This document shows, piece by piece, positions 1 to 7,262 of a stretch of DNA of 9,240 bases. The stretch is taken from positions 1 through 9,240 of the forward strand of contig LSIB01000191.1 in assembly GCA_001556025.1 (NCBI GenBank), written 5' to 3'. Within the stretch, counting starts at the first letter, position 1. Every line of letters starts with the position of its first letter. The notes below the pieces were generated by a model. That model was given only the letters and a program-made list of their open reading frames with translations. It did no database searches and was not told the origin of the DNA. A program made the position numbers and the translations under genes. Source of the stretch: Rhizobiales bacterium CCH3-A5. GTDB taxonomy: Bacteria; Pseudomonadota; Alphaproteobacteria; Rhizobiales; Beijerinckiaceae.

Positions 1-2
1 CC

Positions 3-761
3 GACCTCCTCTCCAGAGGGGTCAGTTCCTCATGGCGTCAGGGGGGCAGTTTGTCCTGTCGCCTGACAGGGGATGGTCCCCATCGCGTGGCTGTCGACCA
101 AGAGACCATGGGGGGCCCCTGGAACGGAGCGTGGCGGGTCTGGCAGATCGAAGCGATCAACGGCTTTGAGCCCAACCTCGATCTGTCCTATCGCAACTAT
201 GTGCTGGATGGGCTTGCTGGATGGTCGGAGCCGCGGACATTTGGTCGTTTCAACCCAAATTCCCCGAAGTTCGACGCCCTCAATGTACGCTATGTCGTTG
301 TCACGGAGCGCAATCTGTTGTCATTCGCGGATCACCCCAATTGGAAGCTCGTGCATGACAGCTATTTTCGCGTGTTTGAGCGACGCGAATTTACGCCTCG
401 CTTCAGGGCAGAACACGTGTCCTGCCTTGGCAGCGACGGCATCGCAGTGCGCCACAGCCAACCGGGACTTCAATCTCTGAGAATAGACGCCAGTTGTCCG
501 GAAACGGTGATCCTGGCGTCAGAGCGGCCTCATCGGCATTGGGAAATACGCGTGGATGGCCGGCCGATCGCATGGGAAGCAATTGATCATGCCATCGGAA
601 TGCGCTTTACGGTACCTGCCGGAGTGAGGATCGTGGAGCTGCATTATCGCACGCCCGCGCTAGGTCCCGCAGTGGCGCTGAGCGGACTCGCCGTTCTCTG
701 TTCTGCTGGGATTTTATTCGGCTCGAGGCGGCGCAAACCGAAGGGCATCTCCTTGCCGTGA
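3..761 (+). CDS. YfhO-like multi-pass membrane protein, C-terminal part (5' end outside window)
   Basis: The reading frame is open from the left edge (first full codon at position 3) to a TGA at 759-761, so about 252 residues of a longer protein are visible. A TTG at 51 could serve as a start, but the homologous-looking sequence continues around it, so I treat the gene as truncated by the window. The pattern resembles the C-terminal extracytoplasmic part of YfhO/GT-C-like membrane proteins: 'INGFEP' followed by 'SPKFDALNVRYVV', then a beta-rich segment with 'VDGRPI' and 'VPAGVRIVELHYRT'. A final hydrophobic helix (about the last 33 to 13 residues) and a basic tail 'GSRRRKPKG' end the protein. 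YfhO proteins are implicated in glycosylation of cell-envelope polymers. That role is family knowledge and is not shown here. The gene converges on the minus-strand operon with only 24 bases between them, so it is not part of it. Confidence 0.72.
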   Translation, partial: DLLSRGVSSSWRQGGSLSCRLTGDGPHRVAVDQETMGGPWNGAWRVWQIEAINGFEPNLDLSYRNYVLDGLAGWSEPRTFGRFNPNSPKFDALNVRYVVVTERNLLSFADHPNWKLVHDSYFRVFERREFTPRFRAEHVSCLGSDGIAVRHSQPGLQSLRIDASCPETVILASERPHRHWEIRVDGRPIAWEAIDHAIGMRFTVPAGVRIVELHYRTPALGPAVALSGLAVLCSAGILFGSRRRKPKGISLP

Positions 762-785
762 GGCGCTGCAGCCGCCGATACCTGT

Positions 786-1463
786 CTATTTCGCCGTCTG
801 CTCGCACCGATAATCGGCAGACTGTTTAGAATTGCGGAAGGGATCGACGAGATCGTCGCTCAGTCTGCCCATGATCTCACGTTTCTTCGGCAGCAGATTG
901 AGCCGATAGAACCGCGAGAACTGGACCATGTGCTCGCCACGGGGGGTCAGCATGACGCAGCCATCGACGATCTTGATGGTGCGGGAGTTCAGCTGCTCGG
1001 TCAGCCGGATGTCAACCAACCGATGTTCCGGCAAATATTCGTCGCGAAAGATCTGGGCAAATGCGGATTGCTGGATGCCGCCGCCACGCTGAGCGATCTT
1101 CTCCAGGACATAAAAGGACAGCGACCGGTCGATGATGGTCGGGACACTGAGCGCATAGAAGGCTGACAGCAGTAAACCGATCGCCAGCGACAGCCCAGTT
1201 TCGAGTCCCGACAGTGATGATGCGCGTCGGAAGATGGCCAAATAGGCCGCCAGAACCAGCCCGGTCGCAATGACCGCATCGAGCAGGGCGTCATACAGAA
1301 CGACGTGGACGGTGAAGAATCGAAAATGGATGGTGTTCACGATCAGCATCGCAACGCAGCATGCGATGATCGTGCAGATCACGACGAGAGCTCGTTTGAT
1401 CATGCTGGATTTGTCTCGTTGAATTGCAGTCTTGCGGTGAGCGATAGCTCGCAAAGTCGCCAT
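786..1463 (-). CDS. Small membrane protein with possible winged-helix cytoplasmic tail, unknown function
   Basis: I do not recognise a named family. The 225-residue product has a basic N-terminus, then three hydrophobic segments at about residues 24-44, 52-77 and 86-110. A soluble C-terminal region at about 112-205 alternates helices and short strands and ends with 'DGCVMLTPRGEHM'. That 'LTPRGE' stretch after a predicted helix resembles the wing of winged-helix domains, but this is a visual impression. The ATG at 1461-1463 lies 8 bases after the stop of the large glycosyltransferase, with only a weak Shine-Dalgarno (CGGA). An internal ATG at 1401-1403 ('MIKRALVV') would start directly at the first hydrophobic segment and is a fair alternative. 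It is the last gene of the operon, so a role in polysaccharide assembly or its control is inferred from position only. No terminator with a T-run is visible after it. Confidence 0.75.
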   Translation of the reverse strand: MATLRAIAHRKTAIQRDKSSMIKRALVVICTIIACCVAMLIVNTIHFRFFTVHVVLYDALLDAVIATGLVLAAYLAIFRRASSLSGLETGLSLAIGLLLSAFYALSVPTIIDRSLSFYVLEKIAQRGGGIQQSAFAQIFRDEYLPEHRLVDIRLTEQLNSRTIKIVDGCVMLTPRGEHMVQFSRFYRLNLLPKKREIMGRLSDDLVDPFRNSKQSADYRCEQTAK

Positions 1464-1471
1464 TTTATCCG

Positions 1472-4400
1472 TCAGGTGCCATCGGTCGGGCTCCGACTGA
1501 GTTCGGGCATATCCTTTGCGAGCACCGAGCGAACAGCCTGCTCCGAGTAGTAGGTGCGAATCAGGTCCTGCCCCCGTCGGGCATGGGACGCTCGATGGGG
1601 CCCTGGCGTCAGCAAGGCCACCACTGCCGCCGCGAACGCCTGGGGTTCATCGGCGACGATCGCTGCTTCCGCGATCTCGTCGATGCCCTGAGCCGCTGTC
1701 GATGTCAGGACCAGCGGTACGCCCTGACGCAGCGCTTCCAAAACCTTGCCCTTGACGCCCGCTCCGAAGCGCAGAGGTGCGACGACAGCGTCCGAGTTGC
1801 GATAGAGCTGCTCAAGTTCCTCATCATTGATATAGCCCGTTACCGTGACATGGCTGCTCATGAGTAGGGTAATTTCCAGTGGCGGATCCGAGCCGGCGAT
1901 GGTCAGGCGCGCCTGGGGCACTTGCTCTTTAACCAGTGGCCAGATGTCACGGCAGAACCACAGCATCCCGTCGACGTTAGGGCGATGCCGAAAGCCACCG
2001 ACGAAGATAATGCGCGGTGCCAGAGAATCGCGGAGCTGTTCTGGGTCGCGCAGAAGAGCAAGGTTGCTCTCGCTGAACACGAACAACGGCAGGGCCCGCG
2101 CCGGGGCCGTAACGCCTTGCCTCGATACGGACTCTGCCTCCTCGCGAGAAGGATAGTAAATCGCGTCTACAGCTTCCCAGACGGCGCTCTCCATTGCGTC
2201 CGACCGCTCGATCTCTCGATCGAGCTCGGACGAGGGATTGATGTCGCGCTCCGCCCGCAGCCGTGCGCCATGCAGGTCGTGACCGATGTAGAGCAGCTTC
2301 GCGGAAGTGTATCTCTTCAGGCTTTGCAGTGCAGGCAGCGCTACATGCGGCCTGCTCAGTAGCACGTAGTCGAAATCGGCCCCTCGCTGGGCTATCCAGT
2401 CTTTAAAGTCTATCTGACCCGGCCACCCATAGGCGACCTCAATCCCAAGTGCCTGATAGGCTTGCCCGTAGCGCTCGTCACGGGCCTGGTTATCAGGCCA
2501 GAACGTGACGTGGAAGCCGCTCTGGACCAGGAAGCGCAGATACCCGTCCATGGCGCGTGAGCCAGCGTCGCGGTCCCATTGCGGAACATAGTGATCGATC
2601 ACAAGCGCGCGGGGTTTTGAGCGGGATCGCGCAGCGGCGATGGCCACGTTCTGACCGTTTGGAAAATGGCTCTCCAGTGCCGTAGCCCATTTTGCCCTGA
2701 GCTTCTTCAGGTTTTCGACCTGATAGGCTTTGATTCCTGCACTGTCGTCGCGCCCGTGACTAACCCCTTCGTGATGGATGAGCTCTGCCGTGGGTATATA
2801 CACCGTCCGGTAGCCGCGATCTCTCAACGCAAACGCGAGGTCGGCATCCTCGCAATAGGCTGGCGCGAACCTCTCATCGAAGCCGCCGAGCTCATTCCAG
2901 AGCGAAGAATTGACTGCGATGGCGGCACCGGACCCATAATCCGTGTCGCGCACGAAGTTGAAGGGATAGGCACGTGGATCGGCCCCGCGGCCATAGTTCC
3001 AGGCCGTGCCGTCGCGCCAGAATATGCCGCCGGCCTCCTGTAGGGTGCCATCGGCATTGAGCAATTTTGAGCAGGTAAGCCCGATCGTCGCATCCTCAAG
3101 AATGGGGGCGACCAATTCGTCCAACCAACCGGGCAGGGCAATGGTATCGTTGTTGAGAAGAACGATGATCGATCCTCCTGCCTGCTTCGCTGTGGCGTTG
3201 CAATTGCGCACGAAGCCAAGGTTCTTGCTGGGGCGGATGTGTCGGACTCTGCCACCGATCGCCGATATCACGCCAGCTGTCATGTCGCTGGACACGTCGT
3301 CCGCAACGAGAATTTCGAAGCTGTGCCGGGCTGGCTGAGCCAGCAAACTTAGGAGACAGGCCAGCGTGTGGGCGAGCGCATTGTAGACTGGCACGATGAT
3401 GGAGACAGCCGGCGCGGGAGTCTCGTCCGGCTGGGCGGCCAAGGCCCTCAGTTGCCCGAGCAGTGCCGTCAACTCGGGCGATGAGAGCGAACTCTCGTCG
3501 ATCGGCTGTCCAACCCTATCGGCGACGATACGGTAAGCCTGCCTCACCGGCGCCAGATTCGCAGCCGGCCAACGCTCCTTAAGGTACTGACCGAGGAAAA
3601 TCGGCAGCCCATCGGAATCCAGCCCCGCAAGAGAACTTGCAGGGACGACCCTCTCGGGAGCCGCAGGCGAGAACCTATAGGCTAACGAAGCTCGAAGCCG
3701 CTTCACAACCTGCCCGGTCATTGTCCAATAAAGGAGTTTGGCGCCTTTGCGCGCACACAGTGAGGCGCCAGGATAACGCGTCATGGCGTAACGCAGCGGG
3801 GCAGAGGTTCGCCAGCTAACTGAGGCCTTCAGACGCACGAGTTCTGCTGCCACGCCGTTGAACGCCATCACGGCAGACGCAAGCTGCCGCTCAAACTGCT
3901 CGGAGCGCTCGTGGGCGGATGCAAGCTGCTGCTCAAGCTGCTCGGAGCGGCCGCGGAGCGCCGCCGCTTCATGTGCCAAGCGGGAGACCTCGCCCTCAAA
4001 CCTTGAAATGGTGGAGCTTTGGTTCTGAACCGTGATGTCTCGGCTTAGCGCTTCGCGTCGAAAATGTGCGACCTCGTTCTGGAGGTTAAGCATCGTGTTG
4101 GCTTGAGCATTGCTGTGCTGCCGATATTCAATCAGGGGCCCGGGGACCCGCTCCAGACCCCAGCCAGCGCGGTACATACGATAGAAAAGGTTATGGTCTT
4201 CCGGACCGTCCGTCTTCTTGTAGCCCCCGACAGCTTCAAAGGCAGATCGGCGGTACATCGACGATCCGTGAACGAAATTATTGCGCTCGAAATCGGCCTC
4301 AAGCTCCGGCGTGGGGTCACCAAACCGCCAGAGATAGATGTCCGATCCGTCAATGCGGCTTTCGGCGATCTTCGTGGCCCCGACTTTGGCGGCCAGTTGG

Positions 4401-5383
4401 CTCGAGAGTGGGCCGAAGATCGTCATATCAGTATAGGCTGTCGAGAGAGAGCTGTTCCTGTCGAGTGCGGCCTTGCAAAGCTCGACATAATCGCTGCGCA
4501 TGCGATTATCCGCGCCGAGAAATGCGATATAGTCGCCCGTTGTAAGGCTAACGGCCTTGTTGAAGTTGTCGACGATGCCGAGATTGCTCGTGTTGATCTC
4601 GATGGAAGCCAAGTCCCTGTAGCGCTTTATTATTTCGGCTGAGCCATCCGTCGAGCAATCATCGATAATGAGGATCTCGTCAGGCTTGTGCGTCTGGCGC
4701 AAAACAGATTCGACGGCTTCAGGCAGAAATCGGCCGTAATTGAAATTGGCGATGATCACGCTCACTCGCGTCTTTGAGAAACGCGTCTCTTCATACGCAG
4801 TGATCCGGTTCAATTGATGACGGTCGTCGTCGTCGCCAGCAACACATGATAATGCTCCGGAAAAATTTGCCCGGACAATATCGACGGCTTTCAAATCGTG
4901 TTCGCCATGGGGGTATGCAAACCAGTCGAGATGAGGGGGCGGAAAAAGCGCTTTCAGCGATGAAGGCGGCACGAGTTCAGATAACGTAGAACTATCGTCG
5001 AGCCCGACCAGTTTACGATGGGTTTTGGTGTGCCACTGGATGCGCCCGCCACCCGTCGCCATCTCCTGCAACTGTTCGATTGTACAGAAACGCGCCGGCG
5101 GCTCTACGGTATCGAATGAATTGTTACCGCCTATATGATCGCCGATGACGAACAGCTCAAACGGATACTCCCACTTCTTCATGATCGGATATGCGTACAG
5201 ATATACGTTTTCATATACCCCATCGAAAGTGATGACGACATGCGAAGGGTTGCGAGGGTCGTAATCGGATAGGCTGACGACCTCATACGCCGCCAAGTCC
5301 GCCATCTGCTGGTCGAAGGAATCGGCCGAGACCCACCAGATCGTTGGCGTTGTCAGGTCGACTTTGTGATACATCAGGATCAT
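1472..5383 (-). CDS. Giant fused enzyme: deacetylase-like domain, GT2, coiled coil, GT2, GT4-like glycosyltransferase
   Basis: This is a 1303-residue protein with four catalytic-type modules. Residues 1-205 resemble a CE4/NodB polysaccharide deacetylase: 'TFDG' at 52-55, the metal-type motif 'HTKTH' at 118-122 and 'FAYPHG' at 155-160. Residues 206-425 are a GT2 (GT-A) domain with 'VSVIIANFNY' (207-216), 'IIDDCSTDG' and 'LGADN' (289-293) as the DXD-like site, and 'GPEDHNLFYRMYRAGW'. About 430-520 is a coiled coil with a duplicated 14-residue unit. Residues 659-895 are a second GT2 of rhamnosyltransferase style, with 'SIIVPVYNA', 'LLNNDT' (742-747) and 'CEDADLAFALRDRGY'. Residues 924-1290 are GT4-like, with 'LLYIGHDLHGARL', 'IIFVGGFRHRPNVDG' and 'GAGVKGKVLEALRQGVPLVL'. 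No signal peptide or membrane helix is seen, so it is probably cytoplasmic and works on a lipid-linked glycan. The ATG overlaps the methyltransferase stop (ATGA), with GAGG 10 bases upstream. Donor and acceptor sugars cannot be read from sequence. Confidence 0.93.
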   Translation of the reverse strand: MILMYHKVDLTTPTIWWVSADSFDQQMADLAAYEVVSLSDYDPRNPSHVVITFDGVYENVYLYAYPIMKKWEYPFELFVIGDHIGGNNSFDTVEPPARFCTIEQLQEMATGGGRIQWHTKTHRKLVGLDDSSTLSELVPPSSLKALFPPPHLDWFAYPHGEHDLKAVDIVRANFSGALSCVAGDDDDRHQLNRITAYEETRFSKTRVSVIIANFNYGRFLPEAVESVLRQTHKPDEILIIDDCSTDGSAEIIKRYRDLASIEINTSNLGIVDNFNKAVSLTTGDYIAFLGADNRMRSDYVELCKAALDRNSSLSTAYTDMTIFGPLSSQLAAKVGATKIAESRIDGSDIYLWRFGDPTPELEADFERNNFVHGSSMYRRSAFEAVGGYKKTDGPEDHNLFYRMYRAGWGLERVPGPLIEYRQHSNAQANTMLNLQNEVAHFRREALSRDITVQNQSSTISRFEGEVSRLAHEAAALRGRSEQLEQQLASAHERSEQFERQLASAVMAFNGVAAELVRLKASVSWRTSAPLRYAMTRYPGASLCARKGAKLLYWTMTGQVVKRLRASLAYRFSPAAPERVVPASSLAGLDSDGLPIFLGQYLKERWPAANLAPVRQAYRIVADRVGQPIDESSLSSPELTALLGQLRALAAQPDETPAPAVSIIVPVYNALAHTLACLLSLLAQPARHSFEILVADDVSSDMTAGVISAIGGRVRHIRPSKNLGFVRNCNATAKQAGGSIIVLLNNDTIALPGWLDELVAPILEDATIGLTCSKLLNADGTLQEAGGIFWRDGTAWNYGRGADPRAYPFNFVRDTDYGSGAAIAVNSSLWNELGGFDERFAPAYCEDADLAFALRDRGYRTVYIPTAELIHHEGVSHGRDDSAGIKAYQVENLKKLRAKWATALESHFPNGQNVAIAAARSRSKPRALVIDHYVPQWDRDAGSRAMDGYLRFLVQSGFHVTFWPDNQARDERYGQAYQALGIEVAYGWPGQIDFKDWIAQRGADFDYVLLSRPHVALPALQSLKRYTSAKLLYIGHDLHGARLRAERDINPSSELDREIERSDAMESAVWEAVDAIYYPSREEAESVSRQGVTAPARALPLFVFSESNLALLRDPEQLRDSLAPRIIFVGGFRHRPNVDGMLWFCRDIWPLVKEQVPQARLTIAGSDPPLEITLLMSSHVTVTGYINDEELEQLYRNSDAVVAPLRFGAGVKGKVLEALRQGVPLVLTSTAAQGIDEIAEAAIVADEPQAFAAAVVALLTPGPHRASHARRGQDLIRTYYSEQAVRSVLAKDMPELSRSPTDGT
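3863..3946 (-). repeat. Two tandem 42-base units encoding a 14-residue coiled-coil repeat
   Basis: The large glycosyltransferase gene holds two adjacent 42-base units that encode SEQLEQQLASAHER (residues 480-493) and SEQFERQLASAVMA (494-507). The best-conserved DNA core is 29 bases at 3879-3907 and 3921-3949 on the + strand, with only two mismatches between copies. Fourteen residues are two heptads, so gain or loss of a unit would keep the coiled-coil register and the reading frame. Confidence 0.85.
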
Positions 5384-5928
5384 TTAACGAAGACCTCGAT
5401 CCGATGAGTATATTCGCGATAAGGATAAAGCGACTGATCGACTAATGAGTAAGGAAAGCGAAATCGCATCCATTCGTCGATATGGCAGGACAGCAGCGTA
5501 CCGCCAGCTCGAAGTATTCGATCAATGTGGACTCGGGCGAGGGAATATCCTCTACCAATATATTGCGGATAGAGGACGCCAGTGATGACTATTAGGTCGA
5601 AATGACTCTCCGGCAAAGCGCCGACATCGAATATCGAACGGCATTCGAAGTCGAAGCGACTTGGGTCAGGCATTCGACTCGCGCGCTTCCTGGCCCAGTC
5701 AATGGCGGAAGACGAAAGGTCTATCCCGAGAACATTCGTCGCCGGCAGCGAGGTCGTAATGAAACCGTTTCCGCATCCGATGTCGAGCGCATGCCGGAAT
5801 TGTCGCCCGCTCAGCATTACCCGTACCTCGTCAAGCCGCCGCTGATCGTCAGGATGGGCCTGATAGTCCCATGGATCTTCCTCCGCATAGAAGCGGTCAA
5901 GGTCCTGTGCTGTTTCTATCTCCGCCAT
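5380..5928 (-). CDS. NodS-like SAM-dependent methyltransferase
   Basis: This 182-residue class I methyltransferase starts with 'DRFYAEEDPWDYQAHPDD', the opening typical of the NodS-like family (Y-x6-PWxY-x4-P). It carries the SAM-binding motif 'DIGCGNG' at residues 49-55, the acidic strand end 'VLGIDLS' at 66-72 and the later core strand 'FDLIVITGVLYP'. The length is slightly short for the family (usually about 200). NodS N-methylates the free amine of a deacetylated chitooligosaccharide. The substrate here is unknown and could equally be an O- or N-position on a surface glycan. The start ATG lies 23 bases after the ATPase stop with only a weak GAAG upstream. The stop TGA shares bases with the ATG of the fused glycosyltransferase (ATGA), which suggests translational coupling and a shared pathway. 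No transmembrane segment is visible, so it should be cytoplasmic. Confidence 0.88.
   Translation of the reverse strand: MAEIETAQDLDRFYAEEDPWDYQAHPDDQRRLDEVRVMLSGRQFRHALDIGCGNGFITTSLPATNVLGIDLSSSAIDWARKRASRMPDPSRFDFECRSIFDVGALPESHFDLIVITGVLYPQYIGRGYSLARVHIDRILRAGGTLLSCHIDEWMRFRFPYSLVDQSLYPYREYTHRIEVFVK
5394..5397 (-). promoter_or_regulatory. Ribosome binding site of the fused glycosyltransferase
   Basis: GAGG on the minus strand lies 10 bases upstream of the ATG at 5381-5383 and inside the end of the methyltransferase gene. With the ATGA overlap it supports the chosen start and translational coupling. Confidence 0.45.
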
Positions 5929-5951
5929 GGAAATGCTTCGCGCTTCCGTCT

Positions 5952-7262
5952 TCAGTTCAATTGGATGTCGAAATAGGGCGCATATACGGCCCAGCGACGC
6001 CGTCCGGGTTGACTAATCACACTGAAGCTAGCGGCCACTGGGACAATATCCTCGAAACTCGTATCAGCGTCAGACCGCCAGTGTGCCAATGAGACAAAAA
6101 TCCCATAGTCACCGTCGCCGAGCCTGTTCTCTAGTCGAGCGCGCATGACGTGGCGCCCTGGCCGTGCATCGAGAGCGAAGCCCTCATAGAGCGAGTTTGT
6201 ACCTAGCAGCAACTGGCCGCTGTTGCTGACAACATAAAATGACATCACCAGATCGTCGGCCGGCTTCTGGATCGCGTAACCGATCTCGATCGTCAGCGTC
6301 TCGCCAAAACTCAGGACCGGTCCTGTCCCACCATTCCCGTTTACCGTGCACCATTCGATGCGCCCGGCCTCGCGCGGGCCCTTACGATTCGACGCGGTAA
6401 AAATGTCGAAATCGTGCGCAAGCCGGTCGGGCCCGACGGGCTCCCCTTCGCTGGTCTTCTCAGAGAGGGTGGGAGCAGCGCCAACGGAGACCTTGGATCC
6501 GTAAGAAACAGCATCGGCAAAATAGCGATCGCAGATTTCCCGGGTCGGACCGACGAACATCTGACCGGGTCCTTGAAGGTAGATCGCCCGGCTGCACAAC
6601 TTTTGGACCTGGACAATGTCGTGGCTGACGAAAAGTACCGTTGTGCCACTCTTTGTGATGTCCTGCAGCGCATCAAGGCATTTCGTCTGGTAAACGAAAT
6701 CGCCGACTGCCAATGCCTCGTCGATGACGATAACTTCGGCATCAACATGGATTGCGATGCTGAAGGCCAGCCGCATGAACATCCCGCTGGAATAAATTTT
6801 CACCGGTTCGTCGATAAAATCGCCAATCTCGGCGAACGCCTCGATCTGGGCGAAACGGGCATCAATGTCCTCACGGGTCAGACCAAGGATGGTGCCGTTC
6901 AGATAGACGTTCTCGCGCCCGGTAAACTCTGGGTTGAAGCCGGCACCGAGTTCTAGCAACCCTGCGACGCGTCCTGATGTACTGACTTCACCCATCGTCG
7001 GCGTCAACGTTCCGCAGATAATCTGCAGCAAGGTCGACTTTCCGGCTCCGTTGCGTCCGATAATGCCGATTGTCTCGCCTTTCCGGATTGTAAAGGAGAC
7101 GTCGCGAAGCGCCCAAAATTCCCTGAAATATCGGCGTTCCGGTCGATTCAGCAGCCGCGCCAGTCGCGGAAGTACCGCTTGCTTGAGCCGATCCTCCGGT
7201 TTTTCGTACATTGTGAATTTCTTACCGACGCCAATGACGGAGACGGCCACGTCAGAGGACAT
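5952..7262 (-). CDS. wzt: ABC transporter ATP-binding protein of the Wzt type with C-terminal glycan-recognition domain
   Basis: The 436-residue product powers export of a lipid-linked polysaccharide through the permease encoded upstream. Numbered from the chosen ATG, it shows Walker A 'GRNGAGKST' at 69-77, the Wzt/TagH-like stretch '[17 protein letters not shown]' at 102-118, an ABC signature 'YSSGM' near 157-161, Walker B 'VIVIDE' at 177-182 and the H-loop His in 'SHD' near 214. After the nucleotide-binding domain comes a linker and a beta-rich domain at about 299-431 that matches the Wzt C-terminal type. In E. coli O8/O9a that domain binds the modified end of the O-antigen. The start at 7260-7262 is preferred because AAGGG lies 8 bases upstream and it overlaps the permease gene by 11 bases. 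A TTG 42 bases further upstream would add 14 residues without a visible ribosome site. The symbol is given by family, not by proven orthology. Confidence 0.9.
   Translation of the reverse strand: MSSDVAVSVIGVGKKFTMYEKPEDRLKQAVLPRLARLLNRPERRYFREFWALRDVSFTIRKGETIGIIGRNGAGKSTLLQIICGTLTPTMGEVSTSGRVAGLLELGAGFNPEFTGRENVYLNGTILGLTREDIDARFAQIEAFAEIGDFIDEPVKIYSSGMFMRLAFSIAIHVDAEVIVIDEALAVGDFVYQTKCLDALQDITKSGTTVLFVSHDIVQVQKLCSRAIYLQGPGQMFVGPTREICDRYFADAVSYGSKVSVGAAPTLSEKTSEGEPVGPDRLAHDFDIFTASNRKGPREAGRIEWCTVNGNGGTGPVLSFGETLTIEIGYAIQKPADDLVMSFYVVSNSGQLLLGTNSLYEGFALDARPGRHVMRARLENRLGDGDYGIFVSLAHWRSDADTSFEDIVPVAASFSVISQPGRRRWAVYAPYFDIQLN

Noticed and set aside
762..785. Small inverted repeat GGCG...CGCC between the convergent genes as a terminator
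   Set aside because: The stem is only four base pairs (762-765 with 773-776) and no T-run follows on either strand.
4064..4642. A 192-residue open frame on the + strand
   Set aside because: It lies fully antisense to the first GT2 domain of the fused enzyme and its translation shows no domain pattern. Long antisense frames are common in DNA of this composition.
6414..6956. A 180-residue open frame on the + strand
   Set aside because: It is antisense to the ABC ATPase core motifs and has no protein-like features of its own.
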